IMG/VR virus record: IMGVR_UViG_3300028024_000077
Span: 1-64,000 of that record
Source: a virus
Direction: 5' to 3' (one strand)
DNA: 64,000 nucleotides
Of this stretch, positions 25,066 to 33,448 are shown in pieces. Both the position numbers and the translations under genes were made by a program. Numbering within the stretch: the first letter of the stretch is position 1; every line of letters begins with the position of its first letter. The notes beneath the pieces were generated by a model that saw only the letters and a program-made list of their open reading frames with translations, ran no database searches and had not been told where the DNA came from.

Positions 25066-25545
25066 TTGCTTAACGTCCAGATCAAGCTTGTCCGCCCCGG
25101 TCTTTTCCCGAAGAACGGTGAGCCGATGATTTCCGTCCCCGAATACAAGACGGCCATGTCCGCCGGCGTGGATCTCCAGGCGGCCATCGCCGACCCGGTC
25201 GAAATCTGGCCCAATTCGCAGCCGACCATGATCCCGACCGGCGTCGCTATCTTCATCAACGACCCGAACTATGTCGCGCAGATCCACCCGCGCTCCGGCC
25301 TCGGCAGCAAGGGCCTGGTCCTCGGCAACCTGACTGGCATCATCGACGCCGACTACCAGGGCGAGCTGCTGATTTGCGCCTGGAACCGTGGGCCGCTCTC
25401 CAGCTCGCCCATTGTGATCGCTCCCAGCGACCGCATCGCTCAATTGATCTTCCTGCCGATCGCGCGGGCCAAGTTCCACAAGGTTGACGAATTCAGCCTG
25501 ACCAGTGAGCGCGGCGCCGGCGGCTGGGGCTCCACGGGGCGCTGA
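25066..25545 (+). CDS. dut: dUTPase
   Basis: A 159-aa trimeric-type dUTP diphosphatase. All five motifs are visible: AGVDLQA, HPRSGLGSKG, GIIDADYQGEL, DRIAQLIF and GGWGSTGR. It hydrolyses dUTP to dUMP, preventing uracil entry into phage DNA and feeding ThyX. TTG start after AGGAG. Uracil control here is notable beside the polymerase-fused UDG-like domain. Confidence 0.92.
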   Translation: MLNVQIKLVRPGLFPKNGEPMISVPEYKTAMSAGVDLQAAIADPVEIWPNSQPTMIPTGVAIFINDPNYVAQIHPRSGLGSKGLVLGNLTGIIDADYQGELLICAWNRGPLSSSPIVIAPSDRIAQLIFLPIARAKFHKVDEFSLTSERGAGGWGSTGR

Positions 25546-25546
25546 C

Positions 25547-25750
25547 ATGCTGACCAAGGAAAACTTGGACGCTGCCATTGAGGAATGCGAGCGCTTCCTC
25601 AAGCGGGCAAAGCGGGCGCGAAAGGCGGTCAAGCCAGATGACGTGTTCCAGGTCAGAAACAAGGCGTTCGCCGCCACCAAGCGCGCATCGTTGGATCTCA
25701 GCCAGGCGCTCGTGATCCTGCGCTCACCCTATGACTGGAGGATGAAATGA
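25547..25750 (+). CDS. Hypothetical small helical protein
   Basis: A 67-aa basic helical protein (ENLDAAIEECERFLKRAKRA) between dUTPase (one-base gap) and the kinase-like gene (ATGA overlap). No known family. Confidence 0.55.
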   Translation: MLTKENLDAAIEECERFLKRAKRARKAVKPDDVFQVRNKAFAATKRASLDLSQALVILRSPYDWRMK

Positions 25751-26349
25751 TCGGACTGACCGGCGCGCACCGCGCAGGCAAGACCACGCTCGCCAAACTC
25801 TTGGCGGAGAAGATTGGCATTCCGTTCCTCCAACTGCCGCCGGTGGTCAAGCAAATGGGCTTGTCACCGAAGGACATCGAGCATTTCGGCGTTCGGCTGG
25901 AAGTGCAGAGAGCCTATCTCGAAGAGGCGGCGGCACTCTATCGGACGCAGCCGACCATCTTCATCACCGACCGGACGCCGCTGGATATCGCCGCCTACCT
26001 GTTGGGCGACGTGCGGCAGGATTTGCCGAAACACCAGATCGACGACGCGATGGAGCTGCTTAACCAGGCTGTCGGCCTGACCAGCAAGACGTTCTCGACC
26101 ATCATGTTCATTCCGACCGTCCTCAAGTTCGAGGAGCATCCCGACAAGCCGCCCATGAACCCGGCCTACCAGAACCAGATCGAAACGCTGATCAAGGGCC
26201 TGCTCTATCACGACGCCATGAGCTGCCAGTTCTATCTGCTCGGCGCCCAGGTGACGGACTTGCAGGATCGTCTGACGGTCCTAATGAGCCTTCACGAGCG
26301 GCTGTGCGCTGCGATCGCCAATGCCGTCGTCGGCATGACGCGCCAGTAG
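25747..26349 (+). CDS. P-loop nucleotide kinase-like protein
   Basis: A 200-aa P-loop NTPase. Walker A is GAHRAGKTTL (residues 6-15) and a kinase-like DR motif appears in ITDRTPLDIAAYL (about 73-85). The compact layout resembles deoxynucleotide or NadR/AAA_28-type kinases. With ThyX, dUTPase and RNR upstream, dNMP phosphorylation is the likely role, but the substrate cannot be read from the sequence. Confidence 0.7.
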   Translation: MIGLTGAHRAGKTTLAKLLAEKIGIPFLQLPPVVKQMGLSPKDIEHFGVRLEVQRAYLEEAAALYRTQPTIFITDRTPLDIAAYLLGDVRQDLPKHQIDDAMELLNQAVGLTSKTFSTIMFIPTVLKFEEHPDKPPMNPAYQNQIETLIKGLLYHDAMSCQFYLLGAQVTDLQDRLTVLMSLHERLCAAIANAVVGMTRQ

Positions 26350-26364
26350 TTTGCCCGACAAGAT

Positions 26365-26380
26365 AAGTAAACGATGACAT
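26365..26380. promoter_or_regulatory. 16-bp palindrome site (one mismatch)
   Basis: AAGTAA-ACGA-TGACAT, preceded by TTGCCC 18 bases before the right half, as at several other sites. Confidence 0.7.
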
Positions 26381-26388
26381 GATATCCC

Positions 26389-26429
26389 TAGCCGTTACTG
26401 CGACACTTCTAACGTCACAGTAACGGCTA
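26389..26429. promoter_or_regulatory. Strong 5' leader hairpin
   Basis: TAGCCGTTACTG and CAGTAACGGCTA form a perfect 12-bp stem with a 17-base loop between a palindrome site and the AAGGAGG of the next gene. No T-run follows, so it is more likely an mRNA-stabilising or regulatory leader than a terminator. Confidence 0.65.
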
Positions 26430-26444
26430 ACAAGGAGGTTCTGA

Positions 26445-27071
26445 ATGACCAAGATTACCCAGGAATTTGCGCGTGTTCTTGCCCACCGCATCAGTAAAAA
26501 GGCGATCGAAGAGCGGATCGCTGCCCTGATTGCCTTCGAGGACAAGCTGGTGGAGGATATTCACGCCCATCTCGTCCCGGCCGCCGAACTCAAGGCGATG
26601 AAGAAGTTGCCCGAAAACTTTTTCCTGAGCAGTTCAACGATCCACGTCCCTCATAGGGATTACAGCCATCGCAACCTCAAACACTCGACCAAGACCTTCC
26701 TGATGCCTGCGTTTTTCGCTTCCTCCGTTGCCGAGGATATGCTGTCGCAGGATCTTTGGGTGCGCATCAAGGAGCGCAACGGGGAGAGCGACAACATCAA
26801 GCAGCACGAGCAGGAGATCAACTCCTCTGCCTACCGGAAGATCCTAGGCGCCAGCACGCTCAAGCGCCTGATCGAAGCCTGGCCGGCAGTGAAGGATCAT
26901 CTTCTACCCGAAGAGCTGAAGCCTGCCAGCTATGCCTTGCCGGCCCTTTCGTTCGAGGATCTCGATCGCATGATCGCCAAGGCCGGCGTGCCGGCCAATG
27001 CGCCCAAGACGCCGAGCGCGGCTCGCAAGGCTGCTCTCGCCCAGCTCAAGGCGCAGAAGGAAGCAGCCTAA
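26445..27071 (+). CDS. Hypothetical protein, possibly Nmad5-like
   Basis: A 208-aa helical protein. The N-terminal half (AIEERIAALIAFEDKLVEDI, KAMKKLPENFFLSSSTIHV) recalls phage proteins described as Nmad5, a domain linked to modified nucleotides. That resemblance is from memory and weak. The C-terminus is a basic Ala/Lys tail. AAGGAGG ribosome site behind a palindrome site and leader hairpin, suggesting high regulated expression. Confidence 0.55.
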   Translation: MTKITQEFARVLAHRISKKAIEERIAALIAFEDKLVEDIHAHLVPAAELKAMKKLPENFFLSSSTIHVPHRDYSHRNLKHSTKTFLMPAFFASSVAEDMLSQDLWVRIKERNGESDNIKQHEQEINSSAYRKILGASTLKRLIEAWPAVKDHLLPEELKPASYALPALSFEDLDRMIAKAGVPANAPKTPSAARKAALAQLKAQKEAA

Positions 27072-27078
27072 CCCAACC

Positions 27079-27513
27079 ATGACCGAGCCTCACGTCCCCA
27101 CAACCCAGGAAGAGCTTTCTCGGAAGACCCTGGAGACGATCGAGGAGCTGCTGTTGTGGCGATCCCAGGAGCGCATCACTGATGGGCAACTAGGGATCGC
27201 CATCAACGCGGTCTTCAAGTCAGTTTCGGGCCTGATCGACAAGGACGTGTTCGAGATCATCAGCCAAATCGTGGTTGACCATCCCAAGCATGACCGAGAG
27301 ATCGCGGTCTTCCAGAAGGGGCGCGGCTCATTGGTGCTCGTCCGGTATGTCAATCAAGGGCGTCTCATGGCCTGGGACTGCCTGTTGGGCAAGACCAGCG
27401 CGAAGTCTTTCGAGGACGAGGCTCTCCCCGACAAGCGCGCCAAGCAGGCGTTTGACGCCGCCATCCAACACTGCCGCGACAAGGGCTATCGCGAGCTAAC
27501 TGCAACCAAGTGA
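27079..27513 (+). CDS. Hypothetical protein
   Basis: A 144-aa soluble protein starting MTEPHVPTTQEELSRKTLET, mixed helix then beta (REIAVFQKGRGSLVLVRYVN). No motif is recognised. It is 7 bases after the previous gene and 6 before the next, in one operon. Confidence 0.55.
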   Translation: MTEPHVPTTQEELSRKTLETIEELLLWRSQERITDGQLGIAINAVFKSVSGLIDKDVFEIISQIVVDHPKHDREIAVFQKGRGSLVLVRYVNQGRLMAWDCLLGKTSAKSFEDEALPDKRAKQAFDAAIQHCRDKGYRELTATK

Positions 27514-27519
27514 GGGGAT

Positions 27520-27714
27520 ATGGAGATCGCAACCAAGACCACCTACCAGCTCTATCAAGAGTTGGGTGACCGGACGCATCTGATCGGTGGAGAAATTGCC
27601 GATCGGCAAGAAGCCGGCAGGAAGTTTTTCGCGCATAAGAGGCTCTTCCCGAAAGAGAAGATCGGCATACTTGAGCATGTGGAGACGACTAAGGTCAGCC
27701 TCAAAGCGCGGTGA
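27520..27714 (+). CDS. Hypothetical small protein
   Basis: A 64-aa charged protein (MEIATKTTYQLYQELGDRTH) with GAGGGG ribosome site. Last gene of the small operon. Not recognised. Confidence 0.5.
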   Translation: MEIATKTTYQLYQELGDRTHLIGGEIADRQEAGRKFFAHKRLFPKEKIGILEHVETTKVSLKAR

Positions 27715-27901
27715 CAAAACGCCTCATATCCCAAAGCGTTAGCGTGGAACGTGTTCTAAAATTAGGGAAAATCTGACTTTAGCGTTTTTCGCAAGAGCCA
27801 GAAAATTCCCATCGATCCACGGAATAATTTTGAGAGTCAGCCATCTGTCTCTTTGATTTTCTCACAGAATAGGGTAGTCAACACAAAGGCACAGACGACT
27901 C

Positions 27902-28462
27902 ATGATAGTGTCTGGTTTGGATCTTGAAACGACAGGACTTGAGCAGGTTAAAGGCGATCGTATCGTAGAAGTTGCGATCAAGTTCTATCATTTGGAAACC
28001 CGACGATTGGTCGGGCAGTACATACAGCGGATTAACCCGGAGAGATCCATCTCTGCGGCGGCTGAGGCGGTGCATAAAATCACGCTCGCCGATCTGGCTG
28101 ATAAACCAAAGTGGCCGGCAGTAGCTCCAAAGGTCTACTCGCTGCTTACAAAGGCTCCACTCGTTGTCGCTCACAACGGGGACGAGTTCGATTTGCCATT
28201 TCTCATTGGCGAGTTAATTCGGGTAGGGCAACCGATCCCCGAAGTGGCGACTGTTGATACGATGAAGGAAGGGAGATGGGCTACGCCGGTCGGCAAAGTT
28301 CCAAGCCTCAAGGAACTGTGTTTCGCGTGCGACGTGGAATACGACCCAGAGAAGGCGCACGCGGCCGACTACGACGTGGACAAAATGATGGAATGTTTTT
28401 TCAGGGGATTGGATTTCGGCTTTTTCAGGCTGCCCGCCACGATACGGGCGGAGGCGGCATAA
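27902..28462 (+). CDS. DEDDh 3'-5' exonuclease (DnaQ-like)
   Basis: A 186-aa exonuclease with GLDLETTGLE (DxE, residues 5-14), VVAHNGDEFDLPFLIGE (second Asp, about 89) and HAADYDVDKM (His-x4-Asp, about 158-163). This is the DEDDh proofreading fold of Pol III epsilon. The separate DnaE-type polymerase here lacks proofreading, so this gene may supply it. Base composition of the gene and its 187-bp upstream gap is AT-richer than neighbours, and no palindrome site precedes it, so it may be a later arrival. Confidence 0.85.
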   Translation: MIVSGLDLETTGLEQVKGDRIVEVAIKFYHLETRRLVGQYIQRINPERSISAAAEAVHKITLADLADKPKWPAVAPKVYSLLTKAPLVVAHNGDEFDLPFLIGELIRVGQPIPEVATVDTMKEGRWATPVGKVPSLKELCFACDVEYDPEKAHAADYDVDKMMECFFRGLDFGFFRLPATIRAEAA

Positions 28463-28761
28463 TGAACGACAATTACCAGATCCCTCGGATCGCTCAATTG
28501 AGGATCGGTCGGAACGAGAGTTTCCTTAGCTCGTGGTTTCTCGGCATCCTTATTCCGCTTTTCTGGCTGCCTTCCCACATTCTCAGCGCTCTGGCCAGCG
28601 GCATCATGGAGATTGTGGTCGGCGCCTTCGCTATCGTCACGCGGATCGTTGCGATGCTTGTGCAGTATGGAATTCTGATAGCGTGTGGCGCCTGCGGTAT
28701 GGTGGTCGCAGTGAGCGCCGAGGAAGCTGCTGACGAGATCCAAGACGAGATTGACGACTAG
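28462..28761 (+). CDS. Membrane protein
   Basis: A 99-aa protein with hydrophobic segments about 26-50 (FLGILIPLFWLPSHIL), 53-68 and 72-87 and an acidic tail (EEAADEIQDEIDD). TAATG overlap with the exonuclease gene. No family is recognised. Confidence 0.55.
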   Translation: MNDNYQIPRIAQLRIGRNESFLSSWFLGILIPLFWLPSHILSALASGIMEIVVGAFAIVTRIVAMLVQYGILIACGACGMVVAVSAEEAADEIQDEIDD

Positions 28762-28843
28762 CCACCCACAACCGGCTGTGGTAATATTTTGACTGTCTAG
28801 CTCCGCGCGCAACGCAAAACCTTGCGTGTGGAAGCCACCTTGA

Positions 28844-28875
28844 CCCCCAGGCCCAAAGCCTGGGGGTTCTCTTTT
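28844..28875 (+). terminator. Strong Rho-independent terminator
   Basis: CCCCCAGGC and GCCTGGGGG form a perfect 9-bp stem with a 5-base loop followed by TTCTCTTTT. A smaller hairpin, ACGCAA/TTGCGT, lies just upstream (28812-28827). Confidence 0.9.
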
Positions 28876-28887
28876 CATGGGAAAAGT

Positions 28888-28903
28888 AAGTCATCGATTA
28901 CTT
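28888..28903. promoter_or_regulatory. 16-bp palindrome site (perfect)
   Basis: AAGTCA-TCGA-TTACTT immediately after the terminator, starting a new unit. A leader hairpin CTAGCGA/TCGCTAG follows at 28908-28934. Confidence 0.8.
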
Positions 28904-28961
28904 TTCACTAGCGACTCCTACGCCGGTTCGCTAGATTGAGCCGTCTAGAGAAGAGAGCAGC

Positions 28962-29564
28962 ATGGCTATTCCGTCGCGTATCACGTCAGAGATGATCGAG
29001 ATGCTCAAGGAAGCGGCGAAGGGGATTAAGTCGCCGTTGCTCACGACCAAGCCTCTCTTCGGGGAAGGCGCCAAGCCATACTATACCGGCGGGTTTGTCC
29101 CATCGGGTGGCGTGCCATCCGCCGGCTTGCTAAAGGACGAGATCCCGTTCATTGCGAAGCCAGGGTATGACGAAGTCCGCGTGCCGAAGGAACTTTTAGA
29201 CGATCTGTCGGCACGAGATTATATCCGCAGGCTTGTGGCGAAAAGTGGGAGCGGCGAGCCCGTCACCACCAGCACGACGATCCACGTTATTGAGCCGGCC
29301 GTTGCGGCTACCCTCACGGCGGACAAGCTCGAAGCCATGAGGGAGACAATATGGAAAAGTTTGATAGGTGAGGAGGACGAAACGATGGCAGCAAAACCCC
29401 GCAGATTTGGCAAGACCAAAAGCGCCGATGAAATGGCAGAGCGCCGCAAGCAGCTCGCCGCGATGATGGCTGACAACGCCAAGGATCGGGCGGAAGTGCA
29501 GGCCGAGGTCGCCGCCCTCAGCGAGCGGATCGCCGAGGAAAACCCGGAATTCGGGACGTGGTAG
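28962..29564 (+). CDS. Hypothetical protein ending in EFGTW
   Basis: A 200-aa monocistronic protein. The N-terminal region is Gly/Pro-rich (SGGVPSAGLLKDEIPFIAKP). The C-terminal third is a charged coiled coil (about 140-190). It ends ENPEFGTW, sharing the (F/W)G(T/S)W tail with three other proteins. It sits between two palindrome sites. Function unknown; the tail suggests docking to a common partner. Confidence 0.6.
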   Translation: MAIPSRITSEMIEMLKEAAKGIKSPLLTTKPLFGEGAKPYYTGGFVPSGGVPSAGLLKDEIPFIAKPGYDEVRVPKELLDDLSARDYIRRLVAKSGSGEPVTTSTTIHVIEPAVAATLTADKLEAMRETIWKSLIGEEDETMAAKPRRFGKTKSADEMAERRKQLAAMMADNAKDRAEVQAEVAALSERIAEENPEFGTW

Positions 29565-29594
29565 GGAAAAGCTTATTGCATTTTCCCAGAAAAT

Positions 29595-29610
29595 AAGTAA
29601 TCACTGACTT
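29595..29610. promoter_or_regulatory. 16-bp palindrome site (perfect)
   Basis: AAGTAA-TCAC-TGACTT, preceded by TTTCCC. It lies 58 bp before the next gene. Confidence 0.8.
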
Positions 29611-29667
29611 TCTTTCCCAACGCGCAAGTGCGATAGTTGAGAGATCAGAGAGCAAACGGAGGTAAGA

Positions 29668-30360
29668 TTGTCGGACGAGCAGGAATTTCACCATGACTCC
29701 TATGGCATGGTCGAGGCCAGCCGGATCAGTGGCGTTTTTAGTATGTTCGGCTCCGATCTTGAGCATAGCGACGCCATCGAGATCCGTGTCCGGCCGGGCA
29801 AGCACGTCCGCTACCTTAACAGCGATTGGTTCTACGAGACCGGCATGCCTTACCTGACTTTCCGCATGACGGAAGCGCAGTTCGTGAGCATGGTTACCGG
29901 CCTCAATACCAAGCGCGTGCCTTGCACGATCTATCAGAGCCGCGACGGTGACGTGAAGATCCACGAGAGGACGCCCCAGCCGGAGACAAAGCAACGGGTC
30001 TTCCAGCGCGAGTTTAAGGTGCGCGCCGCTCGCGCAGTGGAAAAGGTAGCTGAGGCCGGTCGGAAGCTGACCGCGATCCTCAATCAAAAGACCGTCAGCA
30101 AGGCGGACGTGCGCAACGCCCTTTGCCTGGTTGATGCCGCGCACATCGACGTTAAGAACAACATGCCATTCGTGGTCGAGTGCTTCGAGGAGAACCTCGA
30201 ATGGCGCACCCATGATGCGAAGTTGGAGATCGAGACCCACGCCCAAATGACCGTTACGCGCCTTGGCATGGAGGCTCTCGGCAAGAGATTGGAGGAGGGC
30301 GAGGTTCTCATTGAGATCATCGACCCCGCCAAACCGGCAGCGCTGCCGGCGGGCGATTAA
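29668..30360 (+). CDS. Hypothetical protein
   Basis: A 230-aa protein from a TTG start with an excellent GGAGGTAAGA site. The N-terminal half is beta-rich (DAIEIRVRPGKHVRYLNSDW), the middle basic-helical (RVFQREFKVRAARAVEKVAE). No known motif. Monocistronic, bracketed by palindrome sites. Confidence 0.6.
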   Translation: MSDEQEFHHDSYGMVEASRISGVFSMFGSDLEHSDAIEIRVRPGKHVRYLNSDWFYETGMPYLTFRMTEAQFVSMVTGLNTKRVPCTIYQSRDGDVKIHERTPQPETKQRVFQREFKVRAARAVEKVAEAGRKLTAILNQKTVSKADVRNALCLVDAAHIDVKNNMPFVVECFEENLEWRTHDAKLEIETHAQMTVTRLGMEALGKRLEEGEVLIEIIDPAKPAALPAGD

Positions 30361-30376
30361 TTTTGCCTGGAACAAT

Positions 30377-30392
30377 AAGTAAGTGCTGACTT
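30377..30392. promoter_or_regulatory. 16-bp palindrome site (perfect)
   Basis: AAGTAA-GTGC-TGACTT, ending only 3 bases before the leader GGAGCTAGACA of the next gene. It therefore overlaps the probable transcription start. Confidence 0.8.
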
Positions 30393-30406
30393 TTAGGAGC
30401 TAGACA

Positions 30407-30805
30407 ATGAAGCACAAACTGACCCTGCGGAAGGCGTTGCCCAAGATGTTCAAGGCGTTCCGCGAACGCAAACTGATCTGCCAGAACGGCGGCCAAAACG
30501 TGGGCTATCGACGTGAAGATGGCTGCATGTGCATCGTCGGCGCCGGGCTTCCCGACAAGACCCTCGTGGAACTGTTGAATGCCAAGCGCAACCAAAATGG
30601 CCTGGATGTGCTGCATGACTACAATCATGTCGAATTCAAGTCCGACAGCGAGCAGGAAGTTTTCGGGGAACTCATGGATCTCCATGATGAAGGCTGCGCC
30701 GGCGCGAAACTCTATCGGCGTAAACAACGGCGCCAACTGGCGGCTAAGCTGAACAAGCTCGCCAAGGATCTCAAGCTGGATCTTCAGCCGCTCCATGTGA
30801 GCTAA
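30407..30805 (+). CDS. Hypothetical protein with GGAGCTAGACA leader
   Basis: A 132-aa protein. A basic N-terminus (KLTLRKALPKMFKAFRERK) precedes a compact segment with GCMCIVGAGLP and an acidic stretch. The C-terminus is Lys/Arg/Leu-rich. Not recognised. It is one of six genes whose start codon directly follows GGAGCTAGACA. Confidence 0.55.
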   Translation: MKHKLTLRKALPKMFKAFRERKLICQNGGQNVGYRREDGCMCIVGAGLPDKTLVELLNAKRNQNGLDVLHDYNHVEFKSDSEQEVFGELMDLHDEGCAGAKLYRRKQRRQLAAKLNKLAKDLKLDLQPLHVS

Positions 30806-30905
30806 GGCAGCAATTTGCCCGAGTGGGGAAGCGATAACCAACCCGCTTCCCCGCTTGCGCGCTGCGACAATCACACAATCGACAGAACAACGGAGGGCCG
30901 GGGCA

Positions 30906-32330
30906 ATGTCCACGGAGATCGCGCTACGCGCATCGATCAGGCAGCTCGAAGGGTATCGCAAGATGGCGATCACTCAGTTCGCTGAGGCGACGGCGGCCAT
31001 GAATACGGCGCTGAAGACGGCGGCGCTGGCGGCCGGCGGCAAAGGCATCTATGTAGATGACGACTTCGCCAAGTGTTTTTTCGGCCGTGGCTACGCCAAG
31101 CATGATTTCGCCACGACGGCCCGGATGCAGCTCGATCGCCAGATTTGGGATCATCTGATCGAGGCCCACGGCCTTGAGCGGATCATGGACAAGAAGGCGC
31201 GCGATGAATTCCGCGAGCAGCTCCGCAACGACCCGCCGGAGGCAACGGCCGAGAACGCCTACGCCACGATCAGCACGTTCCTGGGCCAGGCCGATCTGAT
31301 TTTCAAGCGCGGCATCGCCAACGCTTTCAGCCAGCTCGATCGCCGCTTCCGCACGCATGACGGCTTCAAGATTGGCAGCAAGATTATTCTGTCGAATGCC
31401 TTCACTGATTATGGGAGCTGGAACTACCACCGGCGCCAGGACGAGACCCTGCGCGACGTTGAGCGGGCATTCTACATCCTGGATGGAAAGCCCGTGCCGG
31501 ATAGGGTCGGCAACCCCAAGCCTGATAACGGCGGACCTGCCATTGCCAAGAGCTTTCTAACGACGGTCGATGAGGCTCGCCCGAGAGGGTTTGGTATGGT
31601 CGCGTTCCAGGCTGAGGACGATATGTTCCGCCTCAGGGCGTTCAAGAACGGCAACGCCCATCTATTCTTCAAGCGCGACGACCTGGTCACCAAGGTTAAC
31701 AAGCAGCTCGCCGACTATTATGGCGACGTGCTACCGGCGGGCAGCGATTGCGCTGAGGTGAAGCCTCAATTCAACCGGACGCCGGCCAAGAACTATGGCT
31801 TCTTCCCGACGCCCGAGGCCGTGGTCAGTCACCTAATTGAGCGCGCCAACATCTATCCGAAGCCGCTCAAGATCTTGGAGCCGGAAGCGGGCACGGGGCG
31901 CATTGCCTCGGCAGTGGCGGACGAAAACGACGTAACCTGTGTTGAGATCCAGCGTCACATGGCTGACGAATTGGCGGCCAGCGGCAAATACCGGCGTGTG
32001 ATCCACAATGACTTTTTCGACGTCACGCCCGAATACCTGGGGCTCTTCGACCGCATCATCATGAACCCGCCATTCGACGGCCAGCGTGACATCGACCACG
32101 TCACGCACGCCGTCAGCTTCCTTGAAGACGAGGGGCGCCTGGTCGCGGTTATGGCTGCCGGCGTCGAGTTCCGAGAGAACGCGAAGGCGGTCAAGTTCCG
32201 CCAGCTCGTCGAGGCGCGCAAGGGTGCTTTCTTTGACCTGCCGCCGGCCTCGTTCGCGGAGAGCGGCACGATGGTCAACACGGTGATTTGCGTCATCCCC
32301 GGCATTAAGGCCGGCCCAGCGAGGTGGTGA
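30906..32330 (+). CDS. DUF4942-type DNA methyltransferase
   Basis: A 474-aa protein. Residues 1-about 290 match the DUF4942 type (FGSWN-like YGSWNYHRRQDETLRDVERA). The C-terminal SAM-dependent methyltransferase has motif I LEPEAGTGRIA (about 320-330) and catalytic motif IV MNPPFDGQRD (about 382), the NPPF of N6-adenine or N4-cytosine enzymes. There is no restriction partner nearby, so it probably protects phage DNA or tunes expression. I chose ATG 30906 after GGAGGGCCGGGGCA over an upstream extension. Coupled with small genes downstream. Confidence 0.85.
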   Translation: MSTEIALRASIRQLEGYRKMAITQFAEATAAMNTALKTAALAAGGKGIYVDDDFAKCFFGRGYAKHDFATTARMQLDRQIWDHLIEAHGLERIMDKKARDEFREQLRNDPPEATAENAYATISTFLGQADLIFKRGIANAFSQLDRRFRTHDGFKIGSKIILSNAFTDYGSWNYHRRQDETLRDVERAFYILDGKPVPDRVGNPKPDNGGPAIAKSFLTTVDEARPRGFGMVAFQAEDDMFRLRAFKNGNAHLFFKRDDLVTKVNKQLADYYGDVLPAGSDCAEVKPQFNRTPAKNYGFFPTPEAVVSHLIERANIYPKPLKILEPEAGTGRIASAVADENDVTCVEIQRHMADELAASGKYRRVIHNDFFDVTPEYLGLFDRIIMNPPFDGQRDIDHVTHAVSFLEDEGRLVAVMAAGVEFRENAKAVKFRQLVEARKGAFFDLPPASFAESGTMVNTVICVIPGIKAGPARW

Positions 32331-32332
32331 AA

Positions 32333-32557
32333 ATGAGCAGAGGCAGTTTTGCAATGAGCATGTTGGGAGCGGCTCTGATGGCCAGTGGCGGCATCCGGCC
32401 GGTGAGCGACACGGTGCGCGAGGTGGACGAGGCAAAACGCCCCGAGCCTAAGACCGCCCCGACCACAAACACGGCGCGCGACCCGTTCGAAGGCATGTCC
32501 CGGCAGCAGCGCCGCGCCATCCAGCGCCAAGTCACCAAGAAGCTGCGGAGAGGCTGA
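32333..32557 (+). CDS. Hypothetical small basic protein
   Basis: A 74-aa protein (MSRGSFAMSMLGAALMASGG) with a basic C-terminus (MSRQQRRAIQRQVTKKLRR) that could contact nucleic acid. GAGGTGG ribosome site overlapping the methyltransferase end. The N-terminus is mildly hydrophobic. Unrecognised. Confidence 0.5.
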   Translation: MSRGSFAMSMLGAALMASGGIRPVSDTVREVDEAKRPEPKTAPTTNTARDPFEGMSRQQRRAIQRQVTKKLRRG

Positions 32558-32558
32558 G

Positions 32559-32804
32559 ATGGGCATCCATACTGACAATATGCGTCGGCAGGCACATCTG
32601 AAGGCCGAGAAGATCGCCCGCATCGCCAAGAGCAATTGCTGTTTCACGGTGTCGCTCCGCTACCGGGACGATTGGTTGCGACGGCGCTGCAACAAGATGG
32701 TCTTGGAAGGCATCTTCGCCCGGCCCAAGCGCGTCGGCAAATACATCGAATATCGGCTGCGACCGGCGAGCGTCGCCCCAGCTACAACCGGAGGAGCGGC
32801 ATGA
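32559..32804 (+). CDS. Hypothetical small basic protein, wHTH-like
   Basis: An 81-aa basic protein. Residues 25-70 (CCFTVSLRYRDDWLRRRCNK, then VLEGIFARPKRVGKYIEYRL) look like a small winged helix with a beta wing. One base after the previous gene, ATGA overlap with the next. Function unknown. Confidence 0.5.
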   Translation: MGIHTDNMRRQAHLKAEKIARIAKSNCCFTVSLRYRDDWLRRRCNKMVLEGIFARPKRVGKYIEYRLRPASVAPATTGGAA

Positions 32805-33448
32805 TCCGCAGCACCATCGAGGATGCTCTGAAGCATTCCTATCGCAACTTCCACGCCAAGGGCTTTGACTATCTTTGCCTGAAGCGCAGTGCCAAGGAGA
32901 CGGTGAAGATTTACACCTTCGCCGACGAAGCGGCGTACAGCTCGGAGGTGGTCTGTCCGCATGATCACCGATACGACTTCACCACGACGGTCCTGGCCGG
33001 CACGCTGCAAAACCTGGTTTATGTGCCGCGCATGAACCACTACAGCCAGCTCTTCTATCGCCACAACTATCGCACGCCACTGAATGGCGGCAACGGCTTC
33101 GAACCAGCCGGCGCCACGTATTTGGCGCTGACCGAGCATAGCATCTATGGGAACGGCGAAATCTGCCAAATGCTCGCCGAGCAGATCCACACCATCCGGG
33201 TGGACTCGCGCTCCATCCTGATGCTTGAACAGGCAGAGGATCGCAACGTCGTTCATACGGCGACCTACAGTCGCCACGAGACCATGCCGTCGCTCTCGGG
33301 CCTTTACCGCAGGTTCTATGAGGGCGAGTTCATGGACAAGCTTCATGACGTGTGCGAGGCGGTCGGCGCTGATCTGAAGTTCTTTGATAACGCCTTCGAA
33401 TTCAACCACCACAAGCTGAACATGCACGACACAGTGGAGACGAAATAA
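32801..33448 (+). CDS. Hypothetical protein, cupin-like
   Basis: A 215-aa protein with a beta-rich pattern and several histidines (CPHDHRYDFTTTVLAGTL). This resembles cysteine-dioxygenase/cupin-like small-molecule or metal-binding barrels. The His-x-Asp arrangement is suggestive but not diagnostic. GGAGG before ATG, and ATGA overlap with the preceding gene. Unrecognised in phages I know. Confidence 0.5.
   Translation: MIRSTIEDALKHSYRNFHAKGFDYLCLKRSAKETVKIYTFADEAAYSSEVVCPHDHRYDFTTTVLAGTLQNLVYVPRMNHYSQLFYRHNYRTPLNGGNGFEPAGATYLALTEHSIYGNGEICQMLAEQIHTIRVDSRSILMLEQAEDRNVVHTATYSRHETMPSLSGLYRRFYEGEFMDKLHDVCEAVGADLKFFDNAFEFNHHKLNMHDTVETK

Noticed and set aside
28787-28805. Reverse-strand copy of the GGAGCTAGACA leader
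   Set aside because: The motif is present on the minus strand (TGTCTAGCTCC), but no ATG and no gene follow it, so I do not count it as a leader.
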